Counted from the first letter of the stretch, positions 1 to 10,195 are shown. The stretch is 64,000 nucleotides of DNA from Gari tellinella (GCA_922989275.2 OV277864.1:62001-126000); one strand, 5' to 3'. The notes: a model not told the origin generated them from the sequence alone. Numbers and translations: made by a program.

Positions 1-104
1 ACGCTTAAAATGATGATAATGTTAATAAACTCTGTCTTTTGTAAATTCCTACTAAATAATATTTAATAACTGGCAGCTGTAGTTGATCTACTTATAAACT
101 ATAT

Positions 105-393
105 AGAAGTAGTAGTAGTAATAGTTGTTGTTGTTGTAATTCTGGTGGTAGTCGTAGTAGTAGCAGCAACATTCATAGAAGTAGTAGTTGTAGTAGTAGT
201 AACAGTAGTATTGTTGCAATTATGGTAGAAGTAGTAGTTGTAGTAGTAGTAGTAGAAGTAGTAGTAGTAGAAGTAGTAGAAGTTGTAGTAGTAGAAGTAG
301 TAATAGTAGTAGAAATAGTTGTAGTAGTAATAGTAGTAGTAGTAGTAGTAATAGTAGTAGTTGATGTTGTTGTTATTTTGGAAGTTGTAGCAA

Positions 394-426
<33 letters not shown>

Positions 427-482
427 ATTCAGTAGCAGTAGTAGTTGTTGTTTTTTATAATGTTGGTAGTAGTAGTAGTAGA
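105..482. repeat. TAG/GTA-rich microsatellite tract, unit 1 (all units)
   Basis: Imperfect (TAG/GTA)n with TTG runs and AGA, AAT and GCA interruptions, downstream of each gene. The order of interruptions is nearly fixed while run lengths vary by triplets, and this accounts for most unit length differences. The plus-strand poly-valine reading frame across it is an artefact of the triplet repeat. Confidence 0.95.
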
Positions 483-585
483 ATCGAATAGGTATTAATA
501 GAGACCGGTAGCTGTTATTGTTAACAATAACTTTGTGGGGTAAGGGAATTCTTTGGAATTGTGTTTGTAAACTCTGAGAGATATA
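483..585. other. 3' flanking spacer between microsatellite and processing signals, unit 1
   Basis: Contains the inverted repeat GTTATTGTTAACAATAAC (509-526), which can form a hairpin. There is no poly(A) signal on the gene strand and no reading frame worth reporting. Confidence 0.5.
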
Positions 586-594
586 TCTTTCTAG
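586..594 (-). promoter_or_regulatory. Purine-rich histone downstream element (U7-type), unit 1
   Basis: The gene strand reads CTAGAAAGA, nine nt past the stem-loop. In metazoan histone pre-mRNAs a CAAGAAAGA-like element at this distance pairs with U7 snRNA and positions cleavage between it and the stem-loop. It is conserved in all units except unit 28 (CTAGAATGA). Confidence 0.72.
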
Positions 595-603
595 ACATTT
601 GTT

Positions 604-619
604 GGCTCTGAAAAGGGCC
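604..619 (-). terminator. Histone-type 3' stem-loop, unit 1 (repeated in all 36 units)
   Basis: On the gene strand this reads GGCCCTTTTCAGAGCC. It matches the metazoan replication-dependent histone mRNA element: 6-bp stem, TTTC loop, AGAGCC right arm. That element binds SLBP and takes the place of a poly(A) tail. It lies 39 nt past the stop codon. One stem position is C opposite A (canonical genes have T:A or C:G), and the mismatch is the same in every unit. In each unit the element lies 55 to 40 bases left of the CDS left end. No AATAAA occurs between the stop codon and the microsatellite. Confidence 0.85.
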
Positions 620-658
620 GTTTGTGGAAAACGACTTGCGGTTTATATCCATGACTAA

Positions 659-991
659 CTAGTAGTCAGAATCAGAAGTGTACTCCGAATCTGATCCGGA
701 GACAATTTCTACAGACTCGTCAAACATGTCTCTCCGTAGCTGTGCCACTTGGTCTGCTTTGATGTAGGCGTAGTCGTAGAACATGTTTCGTGCGCCTTCA
801 ACGACTGCCAGCTTCAGGCGAAGATTGTAACGAAAGGCCTTGTTGTTGCTTCGTTTCGCCATCTTGTAGCGTTTCTGTACGTCTCCAAGCCGCTGGTTCA
901 GCAGAACTATCTGGTCGCAGGCTTTGCGGAAGCGTCGCTCAGCATCACAAAGAGTGTGGCGTTTGTCGAGAGATTGGATTCTGGAAGGCAT
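659..991 (-). CDS. Array gene, copy 1: unrecognised 110-aa basic protein with acidic Ser-rich tail (reference copy)
   Basis: The product is unrecognised; I cannot assign it to a family. Residues 1-92 are basic (21 Lys/Arg against 11 Asp/Glu). They contain almost no Pro or Gly between residues 3 and 98 (Gly only at 36 and 66), so a long helical hairpin is likely (about 13-48 and 51-92). Residues 93-110 form an acidic Ser-rich tail with three S-x-x-D/E (CK2-type) sites at S98, S100 and S106. There is no signal peptide or membrane segment, and Cys occurs only at 15 and 25. The start is secure: it is the first ATG after the predicted start site, has A at -3, and an in-frame TAG lies 18 nt upstream. 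There is no intron. The 3' flank carries a histone-type stem-loop (604-619) and purine-rich element (586-594). TATA is at 1046-1053. This copy has Thr105, where the other full-length copies have Ser. A chromatin or histone-binding role is inference from expression signals and charge. Confidence 0.85.
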   Translation of the reverse strand: MPSRIQSLDKRHTLCDAERRFRKACDQIVLLNQRLGDVQKRYKMAKRSNNKAFRYNLRLKLAVVEGARNMFYDYAYIKADQVAQLRRDMFDESVEIVSGSDSEYTSDSDY

Positions 992-1017
992 CTTGAATAG
1001 TTGTAGCTATAGCAAGA

Positions 1018-1023
1018 CAATGA
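1018..1023 (-). promoter_or_regulatory. Initiator / predicted transcription start, unit 1
   Basis: TCATTG on the gene strand fits a YYANWYY-type initiator. Its A (1021) is 32 nt from the first T of TATA, the expected distance. It implies a 30-nt leader without upstream ATG, short like many histone leaders. Units 3 and 5 read CCATTG. Confidence 0.6.
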
Positions 1024-1045
1024 TGAATTGGATAGAAGTTTCGCA

Positions 1046-1053
1046 TATTTATA
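1046..1053 (-). promoter_or_regulatory. TATA box, unit 1 (all units)
   Basis: TATAAATA on the gene strand, 55 bp upstream of the ATG. It is unchanged in the units I checked except unit 6 (TATAAACA). In unit 24 an insertion displaces it from the gene. Confidence 0.85.
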
Positions 1054-1141
1054 CAATAAATCGCAGAGACTGGAAGTCAAAGATGCCAGTGCCATTCTGA
1101 CACACGAGAATGTAACAGTAGAATGACTGAGTTGACACTTA

Positions 1142-1151
1142 GCTAATTAGC
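1142..1151. promoter_or_regulatory. GCTAATTAGC palindrome, unit 1
   Basis: A perfect 10-bp palindrome with a homeodomain-type TAATTA core, ~120 bp upstream of the start site. Units 34-36 have a 4-bp TTAG duplication at its left side. Confidence 0.35.
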
Positions 1152-1182
1152 ACGGGTCGTTAAACAAACAACACCATGCGGT

Positions 1183-1197
1183 AATCGATATGCAATC
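1183..1197 (-). promoter_or_regulatory. DRE-like and octamer-like motifs beside the E2F site, unit 1
   Basis: On the gene strand GATTGCAT (6 of 8 to octamer ATTTGCAT) overlaps TATCGATT (7 of 8 to the insect DRE TATCGATA), within 20 bp of the E2F site. Octamer sites occur in H2B promoters, and DRE with E2F in fly replication genes. The matches are imperfect and a role is inferred only from clustering. Confidence 0.3.
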
Positions 1198-1200
1198 ATA

Positions 1201-1208
1201 GCGCGAAA
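1201..1208 (-). promoter_or_regulatory. E2F consensus site, unit 1 (all units)
   Basis: TTTCGCGC on the gene strand is a perfect TTTSGCGC match, ~180 bp upstream of the predicted start. E2F sites drive G1/S transcription, which fits the histone-type 3' end. In each unit it lies 210-217 bases right of the CDS right end. Confidence 0.6.
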
Positions 1209-1557
1209 CTGATTAGATTAGGATGTTTTCGCAAAGTGTTTATGAGCGATCATCCATTCATGCATGAACATAATACACAATTGAAAAAAGAAATATTAAA
1301 TTTTCAACGCTGATGGGTTTGGTCTGAAAACGGCCAAAAATTATAATTATTCTAACCATCAACCCGCACACCCATCCCCCATATTTCTCTATAATTTAGT
1401 TGTCTTGTAATTGTATCATAATTGTAAATGAAATGTTTAAACATATTTATTATAAAATTGTTGTAAAAATGTTTGGAAGTTGTAAAAGCAAAAACATTAT
1501 ATGTACTTGCTAACAGCAGTTTCAGATATTAAGTGAAATGATGTTGAGTGTACGTGT
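1209..1557. other. AT-rich intergenic spacer, unit 1 (all units)
   Basis: Low-complexity AT-rich DNA with the palindrome TTCATGCATGAA (1258-1269) and a CCCATCCCCC block (1370-1379) on the plus strand. I see no gene, RNA gene or transposon. A gene-strand AATAAA-like site (plus TTTATT near 1447) could be a distant back-up poly(A) signal for the gene of the next unit, ~750 nt past its stem-loop. Confidence 0.5.
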
Positions 1558-1575
1558 GGGGTGGGGGAGGGAGGG
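1558..1575 (+). other. G-quadruplex motif, unit 1 (all units)
   Basis: GGGGTGGGGGAGGGAGGG: four G runs with single-base loops, the pattern expected to fold into a very stable parallel G-quadruplex. It sits at the unit end, between one gene's upstream spacer and the next unit's microsatellite. Unit 21 has lost one run; unit 14 has a variant loop. Confidence 0.75.
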
Positions 1576-1983
1576 TTAATTACCGCGATTACGCTTAAAA
1601 TGATGATAATGTTAATAAACTCTGTCTTTTGTAAATTCCTACTAAATAATATTTAATAACTGGCAGCTGTAGTTGATCTACTTATAAACTATATAGAAGT
1701 AGTAGTAGTAATAGTTGTTGTTGTTGTAATTCTGGTGGTAGTCGTAGTAGTAGCAGCAACATTCATAGAAGTAGTAGTTGTAGTAGTAGTAACAGTAGTA
1801 TTGTTGCAATTATGGTAGAAGTAGTAGTTGTAGTAGTAGTAGTAGAAGTAGTAGTAGTAGAAGTAGTAGAAGTTGTAGTAGTAGAAGTAGTAATAGTAGT
1901 AGAAATAGTTGTAGTAGTAATAGTAGTAGTAGTAGTAGTAATAGTAGTAGTTGATGTTGTTGTTATTTTGGAAGTTGTAGCAA

Positions 1984-2016
<33 letters not shown>

Positions 2017-2248
2017 ATTCAGTAGCAGTAGTAGTTGTTGTTTTTTATAATGTTGGTAGTAGTAGTAGTAGAATCGAATAGGTATTAATAGAGACCGGTA
2101 GCTGTTATTGTTAACAATAACTTTGTGGGGTAAGGGAATTCTTTGGAATTGTGTTTGTAAACTCTGAGAGATATATCTTTCTAGACATTTGTTGGCTCTG
2201 AAAAGGGCCGTTTGTGGAAAACGACTTGCGGTTTATATCCATGACTAA

Positions 2249-2581
2249 CTAGTAGTCAGAATCAGAAGAGTACTCCGAATCTGATCCGGAGACAATTTCT
2301 ACAGACTCGTCAAACATGTCTCTCCGTAGCTGTGCCACTTGGTCTGCTTTGATGTAGGCGTAGTCGTAGAACATGTTTCGTGCGCCTTCAACGACTGCCA
2401 GCTTCAGGCGAAGATTGTAACGAAAGGCCTTGTTGTTGCTTCGTTTCGCCATCTTGTAGCGTTTCTGTACGTCTCCAAGCCGCTGGTTCAGCAGAACTAT
2501 CTGGTCGCAGGCTTTGCGGAAGCGTCGCTCAGCATCACAAAGAGTGTGGCGTTTGTCGAGAGATTGGATTCTGGAAGGCAT
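2249..2581 (-). CDS. Array gene, copy 2 (consensus)
   Basis: Unit 2 (1591-3180, 1590 bp). The protein matches the array consensus (Ser105). The stem-loop is at 2194-2209 and TATA at 2636-2643. Copies 17 and 18 encode the same protein in units of the same length, so this can serve as the consensus sequence. Confidence 0.85.
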   Translation of the reverse strand: MPSRIQSLDKRHTLCDAERRFRKACDQIVLLNQRLGDVQKRYKMAKRSNNKAFRYNLRLKLAVVEGARNMFYDYAYIKADQVAQLRRDMFDESVEIVSGSDSEYSSDSDY

Positions 2582-3573
2582 CTTGAATAGTTGTAGCTAT
2601 AGCAAGACAATGATGAATTGGATAGAAGTTTCGCATATTTATACAATAAATCGCAGAGACTGGAAGTCAAAGATGCCAGTGCCATTCTGACACACGAGAA
2701 TGTAACAGTAGAATGACTGAGTTGACACTTAGCTAATTAGCACGGGTCGTTAAACAAACAACACCATGCGGTAATCGATATGCAATCATAGCGCGAAACT
2801 GATTAGATTAGGATGTTTTCGCAAAGTGTTTATGAGCGATCATCCATTCATGCATGAACATAATACACAATTGAAAAAAGAAATATTAAATTTTCAACGC
2901 TGATGGGTTTGGTCTGAAAACGGCCAAAAATTATAATTATTCTAACCATCAACCCGCACACCCATCCCCCATATTTCTCTATAATTTAGTTGTCTTGTAA
3001 TTGTATCATAATTGTAAATGAAATGTTTAAACATATTTATTATAAAATTGTTGTAAAAATGTTTGGAAGTTGTAAAAGCAAAAACATTATATGTACTTGC
3101 TAACAGCAGTTTCAGATATTAAGTGAAATGATGTTGAGTGTACGTGTGGGGTGGGGGAGGGAGGGTTAATTACCGCGATTACGCTTAAAATGATGATAAT
3201 GTTAATAAACTCTGTCTTTTGTAAATTCCTACTAAATAATATTTAATAACTGGCAGCTGTAGTTGATCTACTTATAAACTATATAGAAGTAGTAGTAGTA
3301 ATAGTTGTTGTTGTTGTAATTCTGGTGGTAGTCGTAGTAGTAGCAGCAACATTCATAGAAGTAGTAGTTGTAGTAGTAGTAACAGTAGTATTGTTGCAAT
3401 TATGGTAGAAGTAGTAGTTGTAGTAGTAGTAGTAGAAGTAGTAGTAGTAGAAGTAGTAGAAGTTGTAGTAGTAGAAGTAGTAATAGTAGTAGAAATAGTT
3501 GTAGTAGTAATAGTAGTAGTAGTAGTAGTAATAGTAGTAGTTGATGTTGTTGTTATTTTGGAAGTTGTAGCAA

Positions 3574-3606
<33 letters not shown>

Positions 3607-3838
3607 ATTCAGTAGCAGTAGTAGTTGTTGTTTTTTATAATGTTGGTAGTAGTAGTAGTAGAATCGAATAGGTATTAATAGAGACCGGTAGCTGTTATTG
3701 TTAACAATAACTTTGTGGGGTAAGGGAATTCTTTGGAATTGTGTTTGTAAACTCTGAGAGATATATCTTTCTAGACATTTGTTGGCTCTGAAAAGGGCCG
3801 TTTGTGGAAAACGACTTGCGGTTTATATCCATGACTAA

Positions 3839-4171
3839 CTAGTAGTCAGAATCAGAAGAGTACTCCGAATCTGATCCGGAGACAATTTCTACAGACTCGT
3901 CAAACATGTCTCTCCGTAGCTGTGCCACTTGGTCTGCTTTGATGTAGGCGTAGTCGTAGAACATGTTTCGTGCGCCTTCAACGACTGCCAGCTTCAGGCG
4001 AAGATTGTAACGAAAGGCCTTGTTGTTGCTTCGTTTCGCCATCTTGTAGCGTTTCTGTACGTCTCCAAGCCGCTGGTTCAGCAGAACTATCTGGTCGCAG
4101 GCTTTGCGGAAGCGTCGCTCAGCATCACAAAGAGTGTGGCGTTTGTCGAGAGATTGGATTCTGGAAGGCAT
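3839..4171 (-). CDS. Array gene, copy 3
   Basis: Unit 3 (3181-4770). Consensus protein. The stem-loop is at 3784-3799 and TATA at 4226-4233. Two leader/initiator substitutions (G to A at 4196, A to G at 4203 on the plus strand) change the initiator from TCATTG to CCATTG. Copy 5 has the same pair. Confidence 0.85.
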   Translation of the reverse strand: MPSRIQSLDKRHTLCDAERRFRKACDQIVLLNQRLGDVQKRYKMAKRSNNKAFRYNLRLKLAVVEGARNMFYDYAYIKADQVAQLRRDMFDESVEIVSGSDSEYSSDSDY

Positions 4172-5419
4172 CTTGAATAGTTGTAGCTATAGCAAAACAA
4201 TGGTGAATTGGATAGAAGTTTCGCATATTTATACAATAAATCGCAGAGACTGGAAGTCAAAGATGCCAGTGCCATTCTGACACACGAGAATGTAACAGTA
4301 GAATGACTGAGTTGACACTTAGCTAATTAGCACGGGTCGTTAAACAAACAACACCATGCGGTAATCGATATGCAATCATAGCGCGAAACTGATTAGATTA
4401 GGATGTTTTCGCAAAGTGTTTATGAGCGATCATCCATTCATGCATGAACATAATACACAATTGAAAAAAGAAATATTAAATTTTCAACGCTGATGGGTTT
4501 GGTCTGAAAACGGCCAAAAATTATAATTATTCTAACCATCAACCCGCACACCCATCCCCCATATTTCTCTATAATTTAGTTGTCTTGTAATTGTATCATA
4601 ATTGTAAATGAAATGTTTAAACATATTTATTATAAAATTGTTGTAAAAATGTTTGGAAGTTGTAAAAGCAAAAACATTATATGTACTTGCTAACAGCAGT
4701 TTCAGATATTAAGTGAAATGATGTTGAGTGTACGTGTGGGGTGGGGGAGGGAGGGTTAATTACCGCGATTACGCTTAAAATGATGATAATGTTAATAAAC
4801 TCTGTCTTTTGTAAATTCCTACTAAATAATATTTAATAACTGGCAGCTGTAGTTGATCTACTTATAAACTATATAGAAGTAGTAGTAGTAATAGTTGTTG
4901 TTGTTGTAATTCTGGTGGTAGTCGTAGTAGTAGCAGCAACATTCATAGAAGTAGTAGTTGTAGTAGTAGTAACAGTAGTATTGTTGCAATTATGGTAGAA
5001 GTAGTAGTTGTAGTAGTAGTAGTAGAAGTAGTAGTAGTAGAAGTAGTAGAAGTTGTAGTAGTAGAAGTAGTAATAGTAGTAGAAATAGTTGTAGTAGTAA
5101 TAGTAGTAGTAGTAGTAGTAATAGTAGTAGTTGATGTTGTTGTTATTTTGGAAGTTGTAGCAATAGTAGTAGTAGTAGTAGTAGTAGATTCAGTAGCAGT
5201 AGTAGTTGTTGTTTTTTATAATGTTGGTAGTAGTAGTAGTAGAATCGAATAGGTATTAATAGAGACCGGTAGCTGTTATTGTTAACAATAACTTTGTGGG
5301 GTAAGGGAATTCTTTGGAATTGTGTTTGTAAACTCTGAGAGATATATCTTTCTAGACATTTGTTGGCTCTGAAAAGGGCCGTTTGTGGAAAACGACTTGC
5401 GGTTTATATCCATGACTAA

Positions 5420-5752
5420 CTAGTAGTCAGAATCAGAAGAGTACTCCGAATCTGATCCGGAGACAATTTCTACAGACTCGTCAAACATGTCTCTCCGTAG
5501 CTGTGCCACTTGGTCTGCTTTGATGTAGGCGTAGTCGTAGAACATGTTTCGTGCGCCTTCAACGACTGCCAGCTTCAGGCGAAGATTGTAACGAAAGGCC
5601 TTGTTGTTGCTTCGTTTCGCCATCTTGTAGCGTTTCTGTACGTCTCCAAGCCGCTGGTTCAGCAGAACTATCTGGTCGCAGGCTTTGCGGAAGCGTCGCT
5701 CAGCATCACAAAGAGTGTGGCGTTTGTCGAGAGATTGGATTCTGGAAGGCAT
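5420..5752 (-). CDS. Array gene, copy 4
   Basis: Unit 4 (4771-6351, 1581 bp) is short because the second TAG run lost three triplets. Consensus protein. The stem-loop is at 5365-5380 and TATA at 5807-5814. Confidence 0.85.
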   Translation of the reverse strand: MPSRIQSLDKRHTLCDAERRFRKACDQIVLLNQRLGDVQKRYKMAKRSNNKAFRYNLRLKLAVVEGARNMFYDYAYIKADQVAQLRRDMFDESVEIVSGSDSEYSSDSDY

Positions 5753-6744
5753 CTTGAATAGTTGTAGCTATAGCAAGACAATGATGAATTGGATAGAAGT
5801 TTCGCATATTTATACAATAAATCGCAGAGACTGGAAGTCAAAGATGCCAGTGCCATTCTGACACACGAGAATGTAACAGTAGAATGACTGAGTTGACACT
5901 TAGCTAATTAGCACGGGTCGTTAAACAAACAACACCATGCGGTAATCGATATGCAATCATAGCGCGAAACTGATTAGATTAGGATGTTTTCGCAAAGTGT
6001 TTATGAGCGATCATCCATTCATGCATGAACATAATACACAATTGAAAAAAGAAATATTAAATTTTCAACGCTGATGGGTTTGGTCTGAAAACGGCCAAAA
6101 ATTATAATTATTCTAACCATCAACCCGCACACCCATCCCCCATATTTCTCTATAATTTAGTTGTCTTGTAATTGTATCATAATTGTAAATGAAATGTTTA
6201 AACATATTTATTATAAAATTGTTGTAAAAATGTTTGGAAGTTGTAAAAGCAAAAACATTATATGTACTTGCTAACAGCAGTTTCAGATATTAAGTGAAAT
6301 GATGTTGAGTGTACGTGTGGGGTGGGGGAGGGAGGGTTAATTACCGCGATTACGCTTAAAATGATGATAATGTTAATAAACTCTGTCTTTTGTAAATTCC
6401 TACTAAATAATATTTAATAACTGGCAGCTGTAGTTGATCTACTTATAAACTATATAGAAGTAGTAGTAGTAATAGTTGTTGTTGTTGTAATTCTGGTGGT
6501 AGTCGTAGTAGTAGCAGCAACATTCATAGAAGTAGTAGTTGTAGTAGTAGTAACAGTAGTATTGTTGCAATTATGGTAGAAGTAGTAGTTGTAGTAGTAG
6601 TAGTAGAAGTAGTAGTAGTAGAAGTAGTAGAAGTTGTAGTAGTAGAAGTAGTAATAGTAGTAGAAATAGTTGTAGTAGTAATAGTAGTAGTAGTAGTAGT
6701 AATAGTAGTAGTTGATGTTGTTGTTATTTTGGAAGTTGTAGCAA

Positions 6745-6780
<36 letters not shown>

Positions 6781-7012
6781 ATTCAGTAGCAGTAGTAGTT
6801 GTTGTTTTTTATAATGTTGGTAGTAGTAGTAGTAGAATCGAATAGGTATTAATAGAGACCGGTAGCTGTTATTGTTAACAATAACTTTGTGGGGTAAGGG
6901 AATTCTTTGGAATTGTGTTTGTAAACTCTGAGAGATATATCTTTCTAGACATTTGTTGGCTCTGAAAAGGGCCGTTTGTGGAAAACGACTTGCGGTTTAT
7001 ATCCATGACTAA

Positions 7013-7345
7013 CTAGTAGTCAGAATCAGAAGAGTACTCCGAATCTGATCCGGAGACAATTTCTACAGACTCGTCAAACATGTCTCTCCGTAGCTGTGCC
7101 ACTTGGTCTGCTTTGATGTAGGCGTAGTCGTAGAACATGTTTCGTGCGCCTTCAACGACTGCCAGCTTCAGGCGAAGATTGTAACGAAAGGCCTTGTTGT
7201 TGCTTCGTTTCGCCATCTTGTAGCGTTTCTGTACGTCTCCAAGCCGCTGGTTCAGCAGAACTATCTGGTCGCAGGCTTTGCGGAAGCGTCGCTCAGCATC
7301 ACAAAGAGTGTGGCGTTTGTCGAGAGATTGGATTCTGGAAGGCAT
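7013..7345 (-). CDS. Array gene, copy 5
   Basis: Unit 5 (6352-7944, 1593 bp, one extra triplet). Consensus protein. The stem-loop is at 6958-6973 and TATA at 7400-7407. It carries the two initiator-region substitutions seen in copy 3, two units away. Confidence 0.85.
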   Translation of the reverse strand: MPSRIQSLDKRHTLCDAERRFRKACDQIVLLNQRLGDVQKRYKMAKRSNNKAFRYNLRLKLAVVEGARNMFYDYAYIKADQVAQLRRDMFDESVEIVSGSDSEYSSDSDY

Positions 7346-8337
7346 CTTGAATAGTTGTAGCTATAGCAAAACAATGGTGAATTGGATAGAAGTTTCGCAT
7401 ATTTATACAATAAATCGCAGAGACTGGAAGTCAAAGATGCCAGTGCCATTCTGACACACGAGAATGTAACAGTAGAATGACTGAGTTGACACTTAGCTAA
7501 TTAGCACGGGTCGTTAAACAAACAACACCATGCGGTAATCGATATGCAATCATAGCGCGAAACTGATTAGATTAGGATGTTTTCGCAAAGTGTTTATGAG
7601 CGATCATCCATTCATGCATGAACATAATACACAATTGAAAAAAGAAATATTAAATTTTCAACGCTGATGGGTTTGGTCTGAAAACGGCCAAAAATTATAA
7701 TTATTCTAACCATCAACCCGCACACCCATCCCCCATATTTCTCTATAATTTAGTTGTCTTGTAATTGTATCATAATTGTAAATGAAATGTTTAAACATAT
7801 TTATTATAAAATTGTTGTAAAAATGTTTGGAAGTTGTAAAAGCAAAAACATTATATGTACTTGCTAACAGCAGTTTCAGATATTAAGTGAAATGATGTTG
7901 AGTGTACGTGTGGGGTGGGGGAGGGAGGGTTAATTACCGCGATTACGCTTAAAATGATGATAATGTTAATAAACTCTGTCTTTTGTAAATTCCTACTAAA
8001 TAATATTTAATAACTGGCAGCTGTAGTTGATCTACTTATAAACTATATAGAAGTAGTAGTAGTAATAGTTGTTGTTGTTGTAATTCTGGTGGTAGTCGCA
8101 GTAGTAGCAGCAACATTCATAGAAGTAGTAGTTGTAGTAGTAGTAACAGTAGTATTGTTGCAATTATGGTAGAAGTAGTAGTTGTAGTAGTAGTAGTAGA
8201 AGTAGTAGTAGTAGAAGTAGTAGAAGTTGTAGTAGTAGAAGTAGTAATAGTAGTAGAAATAGTTGTAGTAGTAATAGTAGTAGTAGTAGTAGTAATAGTA
8301 GTAGTTGATGTTGTTGTTATTTTGGAAGTTGTAGCAA

Positions 8338-8370
<33 letters not shown>

Positions 8371-8602
8371 ATTCAGTAGCAGTAGTAGTTGTTGTTTTTT
8401 ATAATGTTGGTAGTAGTAGTAGTAGAATCGAATAGGTATTAATAGAGACCGGTAGCTGTTATTGTTAACAATAACTTTGTGGGGTAAGGGAATTCTTTGG
8501 AATTGTGTTTGTAAACTCTGAGAGATATATCTTTCTAGACATTTGTTGGCTCTGAAAAGGGCCGTTTGTGGAAAACGACTTGCGGTTTATATCCATGACT
8601 AA

Positions 8603-8935
8603 CTAGTAGTCAGAATCAGAAGAGTACTCCGAATCTGATCCGGAGACAATTTCTACAGACTCGTCAAACATGTCTCTCCGTAGCTGTGCCACTTGGTCTG
8701 CTTTGATTTAGGCGTAGTCGTAGAACATGTTTCGTGCGCCTTCAACGACTGCCAGCTTCAAGCGAAGATTGTAACGAAAGGCCTTGTTGTTGCTTCGTTT
8801 CGCCATCTTGTAGCGTTTCTGTACGTCTCCAAGCCGCTGGTTCAGCAGAACTATCTGGTCGCAGGCTTTGCGGAAGCGTCGCTCAGCATCACAAAGAGTG
8901 TGGCGTTTGTCGAGAGATTGGATTCTGGAAGGCAT
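8603..8935 (-). pseudogene. Array gene, copy 6: truncated by nonsense at codon 76
   Basis: Unit 6 (7945-9534). Tyr76 TAC has become TAA (stop at 8708-8710), leaving 75 residues (open part 8708-8935) without the end of the second helix and the whole acidic tail. The rest of the frame to 8603 is intact. There is also a synonymous change in Leu59 and a substitution in the TATA box (plus-strand A to G at 8991, giving TATAAACA). The histone-type stem-loop at 8548-8563 is unchanged. With a truncated product and a weakened promoter this copy is probably dead. Confidence 0.85.
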
Positions 8936-9927
8936 CTTGAATAGTTGTAGCTATAGCAAGACAATGATGAATTGGATAGAAGTTTCGCATGTTTATACAA
9001 TAAATCGCAGAGACTGGAAGTCAAAGATGCCAGTGCCATTCTGACACACGAGAATGTAACAGTAGAATGACTGAGTTGACACTTAGCTAATTAGCACGGG
9101 TCGTTAAACAAACAACACCATGCGGTAATCGATATGCAATCATAGCGCGAAACTGATTAGATTAGGATGTTTTCGCAAAGTGTTTATGAGCGATCATCCA
9201 TTCATGCATGAACATAATACACAATTGAAAAAAGAAATATTAAATTTTCAACGCTGATGGGTTTGGTCTGAAAACGGCCAAAAATTATAATTATTCTAAC
9301 CATCAACCCGCACACCCATCCCCCATATTTCTCTATAATTTAGTTGTCTTGTAATTGTATCATAATTGTAAATGAAATGTTTAAACATATTTATTATAAA
9401 ATTGTTGTAAAAATGTTTGGAAGTTGTAAAAGCAAAAACATTATATGTACTTGCTAACAGCAGTTTCAGATATTAAGTGAAATGATGTTGAGTGTACGTG
9501 TGGGGTGGGGGAGGGAGGGTTAATTACCGCGATTACGCTTAAAATGATGATAATGTTAATAAACTCTGTCTTTTGTAAATTCCTACTAAATAATATTTAA
9601 TAACTGGCAGCTGTAGTTGATCTACTTATAAACTATATAGAAGTAGTAGTAGTAATAGTTGTTGTTGTTGTAATTCTGGTGGTAGTCGTAGTAGTAGCAG
9701 CAACATTCATAGAAGTAGTAGTTGTAGTAGTAGTAACAGTAGTATTGTTGCAATTATGGTAGAAGTAGTAGTTGTAGTAGTAGTAGTAGAAGTAGTAGTA
9801 GTAGAAGTAGTAGAAGTTGTAGTAGTAGAAGTAGTAATAGTAGTAGAAATAGTTGTAGTAGTAATAGTAGTAGTAGTAGTAGTAATAGTAGTAGTTGATG
9901 TTGTTGTTATTTTGGAAGTTGTAGCAA

Positions 9928-9963
<36 letters not shown>

Positions 9964-10195
9964 ATTCAGTAGCAGTAGTAGTTGTTGTTTTTTATAATGT
10001 TGGTAGTAGTAGTAGTAGATTCGAATAGGTATTAATAGAGACCGGTAGCTGTTATTGTTAACAATAACTTTGTGGGGTAAGGGAATTCTTTGGAATTGTG
10101 TTTGTAAACTCTGAGAGATATATCTTTCTAGACATTTGTTGGCTCTGAAAAGGGCCGTTTGTGGAAAACGACTTGCGGTTTATATCCATGACTAA

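Noticed and set aside
222..491. Poly-valine open frame on the plus strand in nearly every unit
   Set aside because: It is the TAG/GTA microsatellite read in the GTA frame. Its length varies with triplet number, and single-base changes (units 23, 25, 27) destroy it without compensation.
749..1000. Plus-strand frames of 83 and 68 codons overlapping the 110-aa gene
   Set aside because: They are antisense shadows of the gene. They recur only because the units are nearly identical, and they lack promoter or 3' signals on that strand.
907..1095. 62-codon minus-strand frame spanning the promoter
   Set aside because: Its start lies upstream of the TATA box and predicted start site, and it runs through both into the gene in another frame.
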